From Mauremys mutica (lineage: Eukaryota > Chordata > Testudines > Geoemydidae): a DNA stretch of 64,000 nt. The translations under genes were made by a program, and so were the position numbers. The stretch is taken from NCBI RefSeq assembly GCF_020497125.1, contig NC_059089.1, positions 29,096,282-29,160,281 of the forward strand. Direction: 5' to 3'. A model generated the notes under the pieces. The model did not search any database and was not told the origin of the DNA. It saw nothing but the letters and a program-made list of their open reading frames with translations. The stretch's first letter is position 1. Each line of letters begins with the position of its first letter. This document shows positions 10,866-22,675 of this stretch, in pieces.

Positions 10866-10877
10866 ATGCGGATTGCC
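10866..10877. repeat. LINE target-site duplication, left
   Basis: atgcggattgcc, repeated exactly at 14761-14772. Confidence 0.85.
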
Positions 10878-13800
10878 AAAAGGTCTCATCCGCTCAATCC
10901 GCCGGAGTCTGTCTTCACATGCTCGGGATAGACAAGGCCCCATCTCACCGAAGGTCTATGCCCGACGGCTACCCTCAAGCGACGTGGTACGCTAAGAGCA
11001 CGGCAAGACGCGAAAGACGCCCTGGTCAACCACTGCGCCCAGCCCATCTCCAACCGTCTCGACTTTTGTCCTGCCATTGGAGCAAGATGGAATCTGGGAA
11101 GAGAGAGTGAGGCTGACTATGCGCACCTCTCCCTCACTTTAATCCAATTCACGCGCAAGTCTTGACATCCCTCCAATTCCTGTAAACTTTAAAGTCCTGT
11201 GGCGATGGGCGAGCGACGAAGCAGCAGGTGTGGATACACTGGGAGCTGTAGCCGCGGACCTGCACACAGGCGGCTCAGGTCTAATGGTCGTCTTCTTGCT
11301 GACCGAAGCAACAGCTGGATTCGGCGTCTACCTGAGTGAGTGAGCAGCCCTCTTTAGGACTGCACTGCTCACCTCCGTAGTAAGAGGAAGGGGCTAGAAA
11401 AGGTGCCCTAAACATTGTTTGCTTCATAGAACCCTGGCCAGCTTACCGTGGCTGGAGGGGATCCCATCTTATGCGGTCGAATAACAAAATTTCAAACAAC
11501 AAAACGCAAGGTGACACCACTCATTATTGGTACATGGAATGTACGCACGCTTCAAGACAGCCCCTCAGCAGATCGACTAGAAAGAAGAACAGCTCTGGTC
11601 GCCAGAGAGCTCACAAGATTTAACATCGATATTGCGGCCCTGTGTGAAACTCGTCTAGCCAACGAAGGTCAGCTAACAGAAACAGGAGGTGGTTACACAT
11701 TCTTCTGGTGTGGACGTAGCAGTGACGAACGTCGTGAATCTGGAGTTGGCTTTGCGGTTAAGAATCATCTTGTCCGCAAACTTGCCAGTCTTCCCAAGGG
11801 CGTGAACGATCGACTCATGACACTGCATCTTCCACTACCGAGAGGAAAGCGAGTTATACTAATCAGCGCTTACGCACCCACAATGACGAATCCGGATGAA
11901 GTAAAGGACAAGTTTTATGAAGATCTCGATGCCCTACTTTCATCCGTGAAGCGCACCGACAGGCTGATTCTACTTGGCGATTTTAACGCGAGAGTAGGAT
12001 CCGATCACTCTGCCTGGGATGGCGTCATTGGAAAAAATGGAATCGGCAAATGCAACAGCAATGGCCTACTACTATTGAAGACATGTGCGACTCATGATCT
12101 GATCATCACCAATACCATCTTCCGCCTGCCCACTCACAAAAAGACGTCCTGGATGCACCCACGTTCCAAGCACTGGCATCTCATTGATTATGTCATCGTG
12201 CGGAGGAAAGACAGACAGGATGTAAGGGTGACTAAGGCCATGCCGAGTGCTGACTGTTGGACTGATCATAGACTTATCATCTCTAAATTAAGCCTTCACA
12301 TCAAGCCAAAGAGACGTCTGCAGGGAAATAAAGCTGTGATGAAAAAGATCAACGTCAGTAAACTGAGGAACCCCAACACAGCAGCTTCACTAGTAGAAGA
12401 TCTCGACAACCAACTCTCAGAGCTGCAATTAGAGGAAAACGTTGAGAGGAACTGGGAACGCTTCCGAAATATTGTGCACTTTTCTGCACGAAAGGTTCTT
12501 GGACCCTCACACAGGAAACAGCAGGACTAGTTTGATGAAAACGACGAAGAGATCAAGGCTTTACTTGCTGAAAAGCACCGCCTTCACCGTGCTCATCAGA
12601 ACGACCCGTCGTCAACAGCTAAGAAAAATGCCTTCAACAACATTCGCAGGACCGTACAGAGCAAGATGCAGGACTCCTGGTTGAGTGCCAAAGCAGATGA
12701 AATCCAGAAGTTTGCTGATAGAAATGATGCCAAACGGTTCTACGAAGCCCTTAGATCCTTGTACGGACCTCGGCCTTCAGGGAGTTCCCCTCTACTGGAC
12801 TTAGATGGCGTAACTCTCATTACTGAGAAGACTCTGATTTTACAGCGTTGGGCTGAGCATTTCCAATCCGTACTGAACCGCCCATCTTCCATCAATAATG
12901 AGGCGATTGACAGAATGCCCCAGGCGAATATTAATTACAGCCTGGACGTTCCACCATCAGAGACTGAAACCCTACAGGCCATCAGTCAGCTGTCTAGTGG
13001 CAAGGCCTCAGGATCTGATGCGATTCCAGCGGAAATCTATAAGGATGGTGGTGCAATGCTTGTTGACAAACTCACTCAGCTGTTCCAGTCCTTCTGGAAT
13101 CAAGGGTCCATTCCTCAGGAATTGAAAGATGCATCCATCGTACACCTCTACAAGAGGAAAGGAAATCGAAAAGTCTGTGATAATTATAGAGGAATATCAC
13201 TGCTTTCTAGCGCAGGTAAGATCCTTGCACGAGTGTTGCTGAATCGCCTGATTGACCACCTGGAACAGGGTTTACTACCCGAGACACAGTGCGGCTTCCG
13301 CAAAGAGCATGGCACTGTGGACATGATCTTTGCAGTTCGACAGCTCCAAGAGAAGTGTCAAGAGCAGAATTGTGAACTGTATACCATCTTCGTGGATCTT
13401 ACCAAGGCTTTTGACACTGTCAGTCGCGAAAGTCTGTGGCGCATCATGTCGAAGTTTGGGTGCCCTGACAGATTCATCCTGATGGTACGTCAGTTCCACG
13501 ACGGCATGACGGCTCGTGCTCTGGACGACGGAGAAGCTTCAGAGGCCTTTCCCGTCACAAACGGCGTCAAGTAAGGGTGTGTGTTGGCACCGACCCTATT
13601 CAGCATAATGTTTTCAGCTATGCTGTCAGACGCCTTTCAGAACAGTTCCTTGGGAATCAGCCTGAGATACAGGACTGATGGGAAACTGTTCAACCTGCGA
13701 AGACTCCAGGCTGTCACCAAAATAAAGGAGACTGTGCTAAAAGACCTTCTTTTTGCTGACGACTGTGCCCTGAATGCTGGATCAGAGCAGGAAATGCAAG

Positions 13801-14760
13801 CTAGCATGGATAAATTCACAGCAGCATGCGATAACTTCGGCCTCCTCATCAACATAAAGAAAACTGAAGTGATGCACCAGCCAGCTCCGAAAGCCCAACA
13901 CCAAGAGCCCACCATCATAGTGAAGGGACAAAAGCTGCAAGCAGTGGACCAATTTACATACCTTGGCAGCACCCTTTCTCGCGCAGTGACAATTGACATC
14001 GAGGTCAACTGCAGAATCGCTAAGGCAAGTTCTGCATTTGGCAGACTGTTGAACAACGTGTGGGACCGCCATGGAATAAGCCTTGCTACAAAGCTTAAAG
14101 TCTACTGAGCAGTAGTGCTAACTACCCTGATGTATGCCAGTGAGACTTGGACTGTATACAGGAGGCACGCTAGGCAACTGAACCACTTCCACATGACTTG
14201 CCTCCGCAGACTTCTGAGGATCTGGTGGCAGGATAAGGTGCCAGATACAGAAGTTCTCTCCAGAGCAGGCCTGCCGTCAATTTATACTCTGCTTATGAAA
14301 GCCCAGACATGCTGGGCAGGCCATGTTGTAAGGATGCCAGACCACCGCATCCCCAAACAGCTCTTTTATGGTGAGCTGTCTCAAGGAAAGCGATCGCACG
14401 GAGGACAAAAGAAGCGATACAAAGACACGCTGAAAGCCTCTCTGAAGTCCCTGGATATTGACATCACCTCCTGGGAAACCCTGGCACAAGACCGATCGAC
14501 ATGGCGTACGCTGATCCATCAAGGCTGCCAGACATCTGAAGCCAGAAGGATAACTATAGCACAAGAGAAGCGAGCACTCCGTAAAGCCAGAGCTGTAAAT
14601 GTAGTAACAGTGGTGCCCACATATGTCTGCCCGACATGTGGCAGAACATTTCGTGCCCGTATTGGCCTTATCAGCCACCTGCGGATGCACTGTGGACAGC
14701 TCACAACCTGCTAGATGTCAAGGTCTTCTTCGAAAACGATGGACGAACATCATCATCATC
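10878..14760 (+). mobile_element. Non-LTR retrotransposon (APE-RT LINE) inside DIRS 1
   Basis: A 3.88-kb insertion framed by a perfect 12-bp duplication and ending in a short catcatcatcatc tail. It has a GC-rich 5' leader of about 570 bp, one long degenerate ORF (endonuclease, reverse transcriptase, C2H2 finger) and almost no 3' UTR. It looks full-length or nearly so. The endonuclease (GTWNVRTL, GDFNARVGSD) resembles elements annotated as craniofacial-development-protein-2-like, and the short simple tail recalls RTE-like elements, but I cannot fix the clade by eye. Confidence 0.85.
11448..14714 (+). pseudogene. LINE endonuclease-reverse transcriptase-zinc finger ORF, decayed
   Basis: Three in-frame or nearly in-frame blocks. 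11448-12530 is an apurinic-type endonuclease with GTWNVRTL, ALCETRL, SAYAPT, LLGDFNARVGSDHS and a terminal SADCWTDHRLI (the catalytic Asp-His). 12666-13574 and 13581-14108 give a reverse transcriptase: NYRGISLLSSAGKI, then TQCGFRKEHGTVDMIF, motif A FVDLTKAFDTV, then GCVLAPTLFS and motif C LLFADDCAL. 14115-14714 holds the thumb/connection and ends in a C2H2 finger (CPTCGRTFRARIGLISHLRMHC). The breaks at about 12528 (TAG), 13572 (TAA after NGVK) and 14106 (TGA after KLKVY) can each be explained by a single base change, two of them C-to-T-like decay. It copies its own RNA at a nicked target; this copy is inactive. Confidence 0.85.
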
Positions 14761-14772
14761 ATGCGGATTGCC
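14761..14772. repeat. LINE target-site duplication, right
   Basis: Exact partner of 10866-10877; it directly follows the (atc)n tail of the LINE. Confidence 0.85.
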
Positions 14773-15822
14773 TAAGGGGAGGTGCCGGTCTCCGTATTGC
14801 CGGCACCGTTCGCCCTCCCCGCAGATTGTCCTCTCGGCGTAGATCTCAGTCGCCTGGCCCATGGGAGTACTTGCCATCATGACTCTGGTCCCCCCGGTCC
14901 TGGCACCAGTCCCTTCAATACTGGCACCAATCCTGTCACTCCAGGCACAGGTCTCCAGTGGTGATGGTCAGCAGGTGGATGCAAGTGTCGGCGGCCCCCC
15001 ATAGTCACTGGAAGGGGATTCCTCCAACACAGAAAAGCAGTTCAGCCCTTTGCCCAGACTCCATCAGTGCAATTGGGCTCCCGAGGCCACATCAAAATCA
15101 ATGACACTTCCTTGGCAGCACAGACAGTGGCAGCACAGTGGCCTTATTGGTGTCGCACTCTGAGATAGGGGAAGAGAAGACCACACCCACCTCTAAACCT
15201 CCCTCCCTCATTGGCGATAATGCCCCGGGGCCTCCACAGTGCTGCCCTTTAGCCTCTCATTTGCCCCCAGAATGTTCACAAAATGTATGGCTCCAGTGAC
15301 TGCTTACCTGAGATTCCGAGGGGTCCAGGTCTTCCCGTATCTCAATGACTAGCTCATCAAGGGCAGGTCTCAGGAGCAACTGCAGAGAAGCCTCGATCTG
15401 GTGCGTTCCACTTGCTGTGACCTAGGCCTGTTAATAAATGAGAAAAAATCCACCTTAATGCCTGTCCAGTGAATAGAGTTCATTGGGGCAGTTCTTGACT
15501 CCACGCGAGCCAGAGCCTTCCTTCCGGAAGCATGTTTTCAGGCCATGTCGAACCTGATCTCCCATGTAAAGAACCACCTGCTCACCTCGGCTGTTGGGCC
15601 ACATGGCCACATGTACATATGTGGTCAGCCACGCTTAGCTCCATCTCCAGCCCCTGCAAGCATGGCTGGTGTCTGTCTACATTCTCAACAGGCACAACCT
15701 AGACCGGGTAGTCAGGAGGCCAGACCACATCTGATCATCCCTGGATTGGTGGTTGGAACCCGGGTTGGTGTTGGAGAGAGTCCCTTTCACAACCCCATCC
15801 CTGTCGCTGACCCTGGTCTCCG
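14773..15822 (+). pseudogene. DIRS 1 degraded gag and reverse transcriptase remnant
   Basis: After the LINE, gag-like sequence resumes (a tccgtattgccggcaccg stretch similar to the RS-rich gag of copy 4), then most of gag and the N-terminal RT are gone. From about 15290 a broken RT fragment is visible: VFPYL-D around 15340, then DLGLLINEKKSTLMP, then EFIGAVLDS-RA around 15475-15510. These match the palm region of copy 4 (VYPYLDNWLV, then GLLINAEKSTL, EFIGAVLDSSLARA). There are several stops and frameshifts. Confidence 0.6.
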
Positions 15823-16224
15823 ATGCTTTGGATCTGGGCTAGAAAGTCCCACGTGGGTGAGCTGAGTACCCAGGGTCGCTGGTTGTGGGACAATCTTGCC
15901 CTCCTCATCAGCATCAGGTTGCTCAGAGCAGTTAGCCTAGCCTGCCAGGAATTCTTGCCTCATCTGAAGGGCAAGGCGGTGCAGGTCCTGATGGACAATA
16001 CCGCTGTGATGTATTACATCAACGGGCAGGGCAGTGCCAGGTCTTCGTCCCTTTGTCAAGAAGCTCTCCACCTTTGGGATTTTTGTGTGCGTTATTCTAT
16101 TCATCTGATAGCCACGCAACTACCTGGAGCCAGGAAAGTCCTGGCGGATCACCTAAGCAGACTTACTCCTCTCGCCATGAGTTCACTCCATCCAGAGGTG
16201 GTCAGCATAATCTTCCAGAGGTAG
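15823..16224 (+). pseudogene. DIRS 1 RNase H domain
   Basis: The frame shows LVMDNTAVMYYINGQGSARS-like sequence and the end VLADHLSRL, matching RNase H of copy 4 (VFTDNTTAMFYVNKQGGARS, TLADHLSR). The Asp of MDNT and of ADHLS are the catalytic positions. The N-terminal TDAS strand is lost upstream. RNase H would degrade the RNA strand during reverse transcription. It is followed by a TAG at about 16222 and then the next block. Confidence 0.7.
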
Positions 16225-16236
16225 GGGACTCCCCAG

Positions 16237-17577
16237 GTGGACTTGTTTGCATCCAGGCAGAACAGAAAATGCCACGTGTTCTGTTCAATCTGGGGAATGG
16301 ACAGGAGCTTGCTGTCAGATGCCTTTCTCATTCCATGGTCAGGGGCGCTGATGTATGCCTTCCTGCGCGTGCTGCTGATTCACAGAGTCCTTGTGAAGAT
16401 CAGGCAAGACAGGACAAAAGTTATCCTAATAGCCCCTGCGTGGCCTCTTCAGCACTTGTTCAGCATGTTACCAAGCCTTTTGGTAGCCACCCTGCTGCAG
16501 CTGCCCGTCTGGCCAGATCTACTGTCACAGAACCATGGCAGCCTTTTGCATCCGAACCTGGCAGCGCTGCATTTGATGGCTTGGCTACTGCATGGCTCAG
16601 CCCTTGTCCAGAAGGTCTTGCTGGGTAGCAGGAAACCCTCCACCAGAGCAACTTATCTGGCTAAATGGAAAAGATTCACGTGCTGGGCCATGCTGCAGGA
16701 GATCATAGATTATCTGCTGCACCTCAAACTCCAAGGTTTGTCCCTGTCATTGATCAAGGTCTACCTGGTCGCTATCTCGGCTTTCCATCCTCCATTCCAA
16801 CGCAGGTTAATCTTCACTCGACGTGATGGCACAGTTTTTGAAAGGTCTGGAGCGTGTCTACCCGCACGTCCAGGATCACGTCCCTCCTGGGATCTGAATC
16901 TCGTGCTGTCGAGGCTTGTGGGGTCTCCATTTGAGTCTCTGGCTTTCTGCTCTCTCCTGTTTCTCTCCTGGAAAGTTTCATTCCTGGTCGCGATAATGTC
17001 GGCCTTCAGGGTGTCTGAGATCAGGGCGCTTACTTCGGAGCTGCCCTATACAGTCTTCTACAAGGATAACGTCCTGTTGCGACCACACCCATCATTTCTG
17101 CCCAAGGTCATTTCCCAGTTTCATACTGGCCAGGACATATACTTGCCCATCTTCTTTCCAAAGACTCTTGCATCAGATGAGGAGCACAGACTACACCCCC
17201 TGGATGTCAGGAGGGTGCTGGCATTCTATATAGATAGAATAAGGCCATTCCATAAGTCAACACAGTTGTTTGTTGCGGTGGCAGACAGACTGAAAGGTCG
17301 CCCGGTCTCTGCTCAGAGGATTTCGTCCTGGATCACAGCCTGCATCCGTTACTGCTATGAGTTGGCCAAAGTGCCTCCGCTGGCAATCGTGATGACACAC
17401 TCAACTAGAGGACAAGCATCTTCAGCAGCCTTTCTGGCACAGGTACCAATCCAAGAGAACTGTAGAGCTGCTACCTGGTTGTCTGTCCACACATTCGTGT
17501 CTAATTATGCGCTTACCCAGAAAGCTCAAGACAATGCTGGCTTTGGCAGAGCAGTGCTGCAACCGGCAAGACCATGA
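16237..17577 (+). pseudogene. DIRS 1 methyltransferase-like region fused to tyrosine recombinase
   Basis: The 446-codon frame begins with the region that follows RNase H in DIRS elements (DLFASRQNRKCHVF, then ILIAPAWPLQHLF, HLMAWLLHG). It continues without a stop into the tyrosine recombinase (VLLGSRKPSTRATYLAKWKR, IMSAFRVSEIRALTSE, then the HxxR motif MTHSTRGQASS, then CRAATWLSVHTF and SNYAL with the probable nucleophile Tyr). In copy 4 the two parts are in different frames, so an indel near 16600 has fused them. The catalytic box SARR is SAFR here, close to the first Arg. The recombinase would integrate circular DNA; internal losses around 16680-16850 make this copy defective. Confidence 0.75.
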
Positions 17578-17957
17578 ACTCTGAACCCTCCTCCGTTGAT
17601 ACTGCTTTTGTGAGTCATCTAGAATGGAATTGACATGAGCAATTAACAGCACTTACCCACCTTTTTCGTAACGATTGTTCTTCGAAATGTGTTGCTCATG
17701 TCCATTCCATTACTCACCCTCCTGCCCCTCTGTTGGAGTTGTTGGCAAGAAGGAAATGAGAGGGCATAGGGCCAGCAGCGCCTGATATACCAATGCACGA
17801 GCACGGCACTCAAGGAGGAGCCACTGCTGGCCCTATGGATACTGCTAAGGCAAAAATCTCCGACGACCGCACACGTGGGCGCACACATACCTAGAACAGA
17901 ATGGACATGAGCAACACATCTCAAAGAACAATCGTTATGAAAAAAAGTGGGTAACAG
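17578..17957. repeat. DIRS 1 internal complementary region and right terminal repeat
   Basis: ctagaatggaattgacatga at about 17621 is the reverse complement of the extreme left end (9832-9861). gttcttcgaaatgtgttgct around 17677 is complementary to the extreme right end (about 17905-17935). The right terminal repeat follows (about 17740-17950). The internal complementary region of DIRS elements templates joining of the termini into a circle. Confidence 0.75.
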
Positions 17958-19431
17958 TTTTATTTGCACAGCTGTAACTGGGGATAGACTTCAGCTCAAT
18001 ATGGTCAGCCCTGGAAGTGGCTGAAGAATTTAAGTAGCTTATTATTTTAATGCATGATATTTTTAGCCCTAGAGCAAGTGACACTTAAGAGTTAAAAAAA
18101 AAAACATACAAAAAGCCATACAACTGGAAAGGCAGAGATATCAGGATGTTTGCACATTTGTAACCTTTTGGCAGTAGATGTACTACACTGGTGATGTAAT
18201 CTGTATGGCACTTCCAGTATTTTAGATTCAAAGGAAAGCATAATTTTCCATGTAAACACTTAGTCTGACATTTAGTTTTGCTATTTGTTTTAATGGTTGC
18301 CTCAGTAACCAATAAATAGTTTGTGCTGAGTGCTTTAACAGCCAGTCATTTTGTAGAAATGAGAGTTGTCTAATCCTCCTGCAACCCCTCAATTGCTGCC
18401 TCATGGTTTAGGTGACCACTTTCCTGGTGCTGTTGTTAAAGTAGTATTGACTGAGCTTCTAGGATAAGCTCTCACCTTTTTTTTTTTCTCCCAGAAGTTT
18501 ACAGCCTAGGAAGAAAATGTTATACTTGTATGAAACGTAGTCTAATAAGCCTGCCGTGGAGCACTGTGTTCCATGCAAATCTTCAGAACCCATTTTTGGA
18601 TGTGAATCACATCAATCAAGAAATGTGTAGAATTTAAGATTTTTTTTCAATCACTAAGTTTGCTACTAAGAATTGTCTTTAAAAAAAAATCTGTGCCGAA
18701 CCAAAGCTTCCTAAAATAAAATTGAGAACAAGATTTTGTAACAGCAAATAGATCTGATACAGCCACCAAGGAAAGAACAACCACTCTTTGGTTTTTCACC
18801 ATTTTATTATGTGGGATTCACTTCTCAACATAAACAATTTTCTTCAATGTCCTAATTGATTTCCAACTTTTATTTTAATTCATAGACTTTAATCTCCTGG
18901 ATACTTTATGAAAGTATACTATACCCAGAGGGCAAGAGATTTGACCACCATCTTTTGCCTCAGTTGAGTCATAGTGTCCACCTGAAATAATTTTTTTTAA
19001 AGATAGTTTTACGCAAGCATGGATAATGCATTTCCTTTTAACTTAACAACTTTCTGCTAGCTGTGCTGTCATAACTGTTGGGGGAAGCATCAGTAAGGTA
19101 AATGTACTTAGCCCACTAGAAGACAGGTACAGAAAATTATTGAGTAATTGTCAAAATCCCTTAAAGTAAAATCTGAAGCTACAGCCATTACCTTTATGAT
19201 GACATATAGCGAGGGAAGCTCACCTAATATACAATTCTGAGGCATTGGTGCCTGACAGTCTCCTTTAGGGTCCTTTTTATATTTTATTTGACATTTATTA
19301 TGTTAACTTTGACAAATTCCCCGTATGTTATCACATCACAAAATTGACACCAGATGGTCCCTTCTTGGCAGTTTCAGAAGGGAGGCCAGAGCTGAATGGT
19401 CCATGAGACTAAACTCCCCTGTCACACTAAG
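17958..19431. other. Non-coding AT-rich stretch
   Basis: AT-rich sequence with poly-A/T runs and no ORF with a recognisable domain. I see no exon or repeat boundary. Confidence 0.4.
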
Positions 19432-19722
19432 GGTATGTCTGCACTGCAGTCAGGAGGTGTGATTGTAGCTCATGTAGGCTGAGCTAGCTTTAGTGACAGT
19501 AGCATTCTAGCCCCAGCATGCATGGGAGCCCAATCTAGCTGCTTCATTATGTACCTAGGTTCCTGGGTAGGGTCGTACACAGGAAGCTAGCCCATGCCAC
19601 CATCCCTGCTATAGCTGAGCTAACTGTGTTGTTATTCAAGCTAACTTTGATCTAGATAGATGAAAGCTTGGGTATGCCTACCTGATCTACAGTCACACCA
19701 CCTGATTGTAGTACAGAGTCCC
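19432..19722. mobile_element. MITE-like element with inverted subterminal repeats
   Basis: cagtcaggaggtgtgattgt near 19449 is complementary, with mismatches, to ctacagtcacaccacctgat near 19689. The left side starts with gggtatgtctgcactg, the type of leader seen in several turtle MITEs, but the right terminus is less clear. There is no coding sequence, and the target duplication was not resolved. Confidence 0.45.
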
Positions 19723-20316
19723 TCTGTGTAAGAGGTGGGAACACAATGTGAAAGAAGCTCCCTTCCTGTATTGAACTTGTTCTGAGGATCAATAAAGAAT
19801 TTCAGTCACCGGAGCTGACACTGCAGTGTCATACACCATGAAATTTACTTAATGGAAGGGGGAAAGTACATTCCTCAGATGTATTTTGTGCAATTTTTAA
19901 TAATTAATTTACATTTTCTGATTGGTGGTCAGTTTTTCATTTTAGTTGAATACGTTAAAAAAGTTTGGCCTGCTTTTCAGTTGTTATGCTGGCACTGTAT
20001 GGGAACTCAAAGTCTCCAGGTCTTTGAATTACCCTTTAAATTTGTGGGTTTAGCTGGCATGAATATAAATACAAAGCATGCATCAAAAGAGAATCAGATT
20101 GTGGAAGTTATTGTGCATCCATTCAAAAAAATTTGGGAGAGTTTTTAAAAAGTTTTCTTCATGCAGATTATTCATATTCCAAATTGATGTGATATGTGAA
20201 AGAAATAGTAAGGATTATGGAGAAAGTCCTTTCAGAGATGGCCTAACAAATTAATGGGTGTATGGGGAGGGAAGTATATTCTGGAGTCATTTGAACATAA
20301 AATAGATTATTTTTCT
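19723..20316. other. Non-coding stretch
   Basis: Contains one 98-codon frame (19852-20148) without recognisable domain or splice context. I regard it as chance. Confidence 0.4.
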
Positions 20317-20547
20317 TCAAGTAGTGTCCCTATAGGTGCTCCTCTGTAGGTGTGCTTGCGTCCCTGTGCTGCCGATCGGAGAACTTCGGTAGCAATATCC
20401 ATTAGGTCCACACATGCTCTGCCTCTCTTCTAACCCCACCTCAGTTCCTTCTCAACCGTGCCTGGCTAGAGATGGAGCCATCAGCAGTTCATTTGCAATC
20501 ATTAACTTCTTTAGCATTTTAGTAGTTAATTAGTCTCCTTAGTCTTA

Positions 20548-20798
20548 GGCTATGGCTACACTTGCACTTCAAAGCGCTGCCGCGGCAGCGCTTTGAAGCG
20601 CTAAGTGTAGTCAAAGCGTCAGCGCTGGGAGAGAGCTCTCCCAGCGCTGTCCGTACTCCACCTCCCTGTGGGGAATAACGTACAGCGCTGGGGCTTTGAC
20701 CACACTGGCGCTTTGCAGCGCCGCAATTTGCAGCGCTGGAGAGGGTGTGTTTTCACACCCTGCTGCAGCGCTGCAAATTTGCAAGTGTAGCCATGGCC
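20548..20798. mobile_element. Harbinger-type MITE rich in AGCGCT
   Basis: A 251-bp element with inverted ends (ggctatggctacacttgc / gcaagtgtagccatggcc) and the 3-bp duplication tta (20545-20547, 20799-20801). The interior contains eight AGCGCT palindromes. It has no ORF. It interrupts the left terminal repeat and leader of DIRS copy 2, so it is younger than that copy. Confidence 0.8.
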
Positions 20799-20883
20799 TT
20801 AGTGTAGTCCTTTCTTTATTTTTCTCTGCCCTAACTGAAGGGAATGGGGGAGAAAAAGAAGACTATTTCCCCCCCTTTTTTCC

Positions 20884-21050
20884 TTGGGGACCCGTTCCAC
20901 CCAAAAGGGTGTGCCTGATTCACCAGGCTTCAAGAAGTGCATCTCCTGCAAAGAGGCCATTCCTGTGGCAGACAAGCATTCTCACTACATACAGTGCCTC
21001 AGGGAAGGCCACATTTCACAGAAGTGTGGTCTCTTCCAGAAACAGACTCA
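20884..21050 (+). pseudogene. DIRS 2 gag-like N-terminus
   Basis: The frame reads GFKKCISCKEAIPVADKHSH, then YIQCLREGHISQKC and LFQKQTH. The CxxC...CxxxGH...C arrangement matches the Cys/His module of the DIRS copy 4 gag. A CR1 insertion follows immediately, after the gactca duplication (21045-21050 and 22703-22708). Confidence 0.7.
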
Positions 21051-21247
21051 TAAGAACATAAGAACGGCCGTACCGGGTCAGACCAAAGGTCCATCTAGCC
21101 CAGTATCTTGTCTACCGACAGTGGCCAATGCCAGGTGCCCCAGAGAGAATGGACCTAACAGGCAATGATCAAGTGATCTCTCTCCTGTCATCCATCTCCA
21201 TCTTCTGACAAACAGAGAACAAGGACACCATTCCTTACCCATCCTGA

Positions 21248-22675
21248 CTAATAGCCATTAATGGACTTAACCACGATGAATTTATCCAGTTCTCTTTTAA
21301 ACACTGTTATAGTCCTAGCCTTCACAACCGACTCAGGCAAGGAGTTCCACAAGTTGACTCTGCGCTGCGTGAAGAAGAATTTCCTTGTATTTGTTTTAAA
21401 CCTGCTGCCTATTAATTTCATTTGTTGACCCCTAGTTCTTGTATTATGGGAATAAGTAAATAACTTTTCCTTATCCACTTTCTCCACATCACTCATGATT
21501 TTATATACCTCTATCATATCCCCCCCTTAGTCCCCTCTTTTCCAAGCTGAAAAGTCCTAGCCTCTTTAATCTCTCCTCATATGGGACCCGTTCCAAACAC
21601 CTAATCATTTTAGTTGTCCTTTTCTGAACTTTTTCTAGTGCCAGTATATCTTTTTTGAGATGAGACCACATCTGTACGCAGTATTCGAGATGTGAGCGGA
21701 CCATCGATTTATATAAGGGCAATAATATATTCTCAGTCTTATTCTCTATCCCCTTTTTAATGATTCCTAACATCCTGTTTGCTTTTTTCACCGCCTCTGC
21801 ACACTGTGTGGACATCTTCAGAGAACTATCCATGATGACTCCAAGATCTTTTTCCTGACTTGTTGTAGCTAATTAGCCCCCATCATATTGTATGTATAGT
21901 TGGGGTTATTTTTTTCCAATGTGCATTACTTTACCTTTATCCACATTAAATTTCATTTGCCATTTTGTTGCCCAATCACTTAGTTTTGTGAGATCTTTTT
22001 GAAGTTCTTCACAATCTGCTTTGGTCTTAACTATCTTGAGTAGTTTAGTATCATCTGCAAACTTTGCCACCTCACTGTTTACCCCTTTCTCCAGAACATT
22101 TATGAATAAGTTGAATAGGTTTGGTCCGAGGACTGCCCCTTGGGGAACACCACTAGTTACCCCTCTCCATTCTGAGAATTTACCATTAATTCCTACCCTT
22201 TGTTCCCTGTAATAAAGGCAATAATTGGAGAGATACCAATCTCCTAGAATTGGAAGGGACCTTGAAAGGTCATCGAGTCCAGCCCCCTGCCTTCACTAGC
22301 ATTTTTTTGCCCCAGATCCCTAAGTGGCCTCCTCAAGGATTGAACTCACAACCCTGGGTTTAGCAGGCCAATGCTCAAACCACTGAGCTATCCCTCCCGC
22401 CTGTCTTTTAACCTGTTCTCAATCCATGAAAGGACCTTCCCTTTTATCCCATGACAGCTTAATTTACGTAACAGCCTTTGGTGAGGGACCTTGTCAAAGG
22501 CTTTCTGGAAATTTAAGTACACTATGTCCACTGGATCCCCCTCGTCCACATGTTTGTTGACCCCTTCAAAGAACTCTAATAGATTAGTAAGACACGATTT
22601 CCCTTTACAGAAACCATGTTGACTATTGCTCAACAGTTTATGTTTTTCTATGTCTGACAATTTTATTCTTATCAA
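21248..22675 (-). pseudogene. CR1 reverse transcriptase remnant
   Basis: Read right to left: HGFCKGKSCLTNL and YLNFQKAFDKVPHQRL (motif A region, where the usual Asp of YLDFQKAFD is Asn), then after the SINE the palm with motif C degraded, then [53 protein letters not shown]1 reverse transcriptase copies its RNA at nicked target DNA. This copy lacks the endonuclease and has frameshifts, so it is dead. Confidence 0.8.
22211..22399 (-). repeat. tRNA-derived SINE (Cry-like) inside the CR1
   Basis: Reverse complement: gggagggatagctcagtggt (A-box tagctcagtgg), then ggttgtgagttcaatcc (B-box), then a conserved body and a tail ggagattggtatctctccaa. This is the arrangement of the tRNA-headed turtle Cry SINEs, which end in a LINE-like tail. 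It is flanked by an ambiguous cctgt duplication (22206-22210, 22400-22404) and splits the CR1 RT. Confidence 0.75.

Larger units (their letters stand above)
9818..17957 (+). mobile_element. DIRS retrotransposon copy 1 (interrupted)
   Basis: A DIRS-type tyrosine-recombinase element. The left inverted terminal repeat (about 9818-10020) matches, as reverse complement, the right end (about 17740-17950); both contain ggtcgtcggagatttttgcc and a tatggcc/catagggcc block. Inside, in order, are a gag-like N-terminus, a 3.9-kb LINE insertion, degraded gag and RT, RNase H, a methyltransferase-like region and a tyrosine recombinase, then an internal complementary region. All genes contain breaks, so the copy is dead. 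No target duplication is expected for DIRS and none was seen. Confidence 0.85.

Noticed and set aside
19852..20148. 98-codon ORF
   Set aside because: No recognisable motif; isolated in AT-rich non-coding DNA.
22380..22399. tRNA gene candidate on the minus strand
   Set aside because: A-box and B-box belong to a SINE head; no complete cloverleaf or anticodon stem, and the body continues into a SINE tail.
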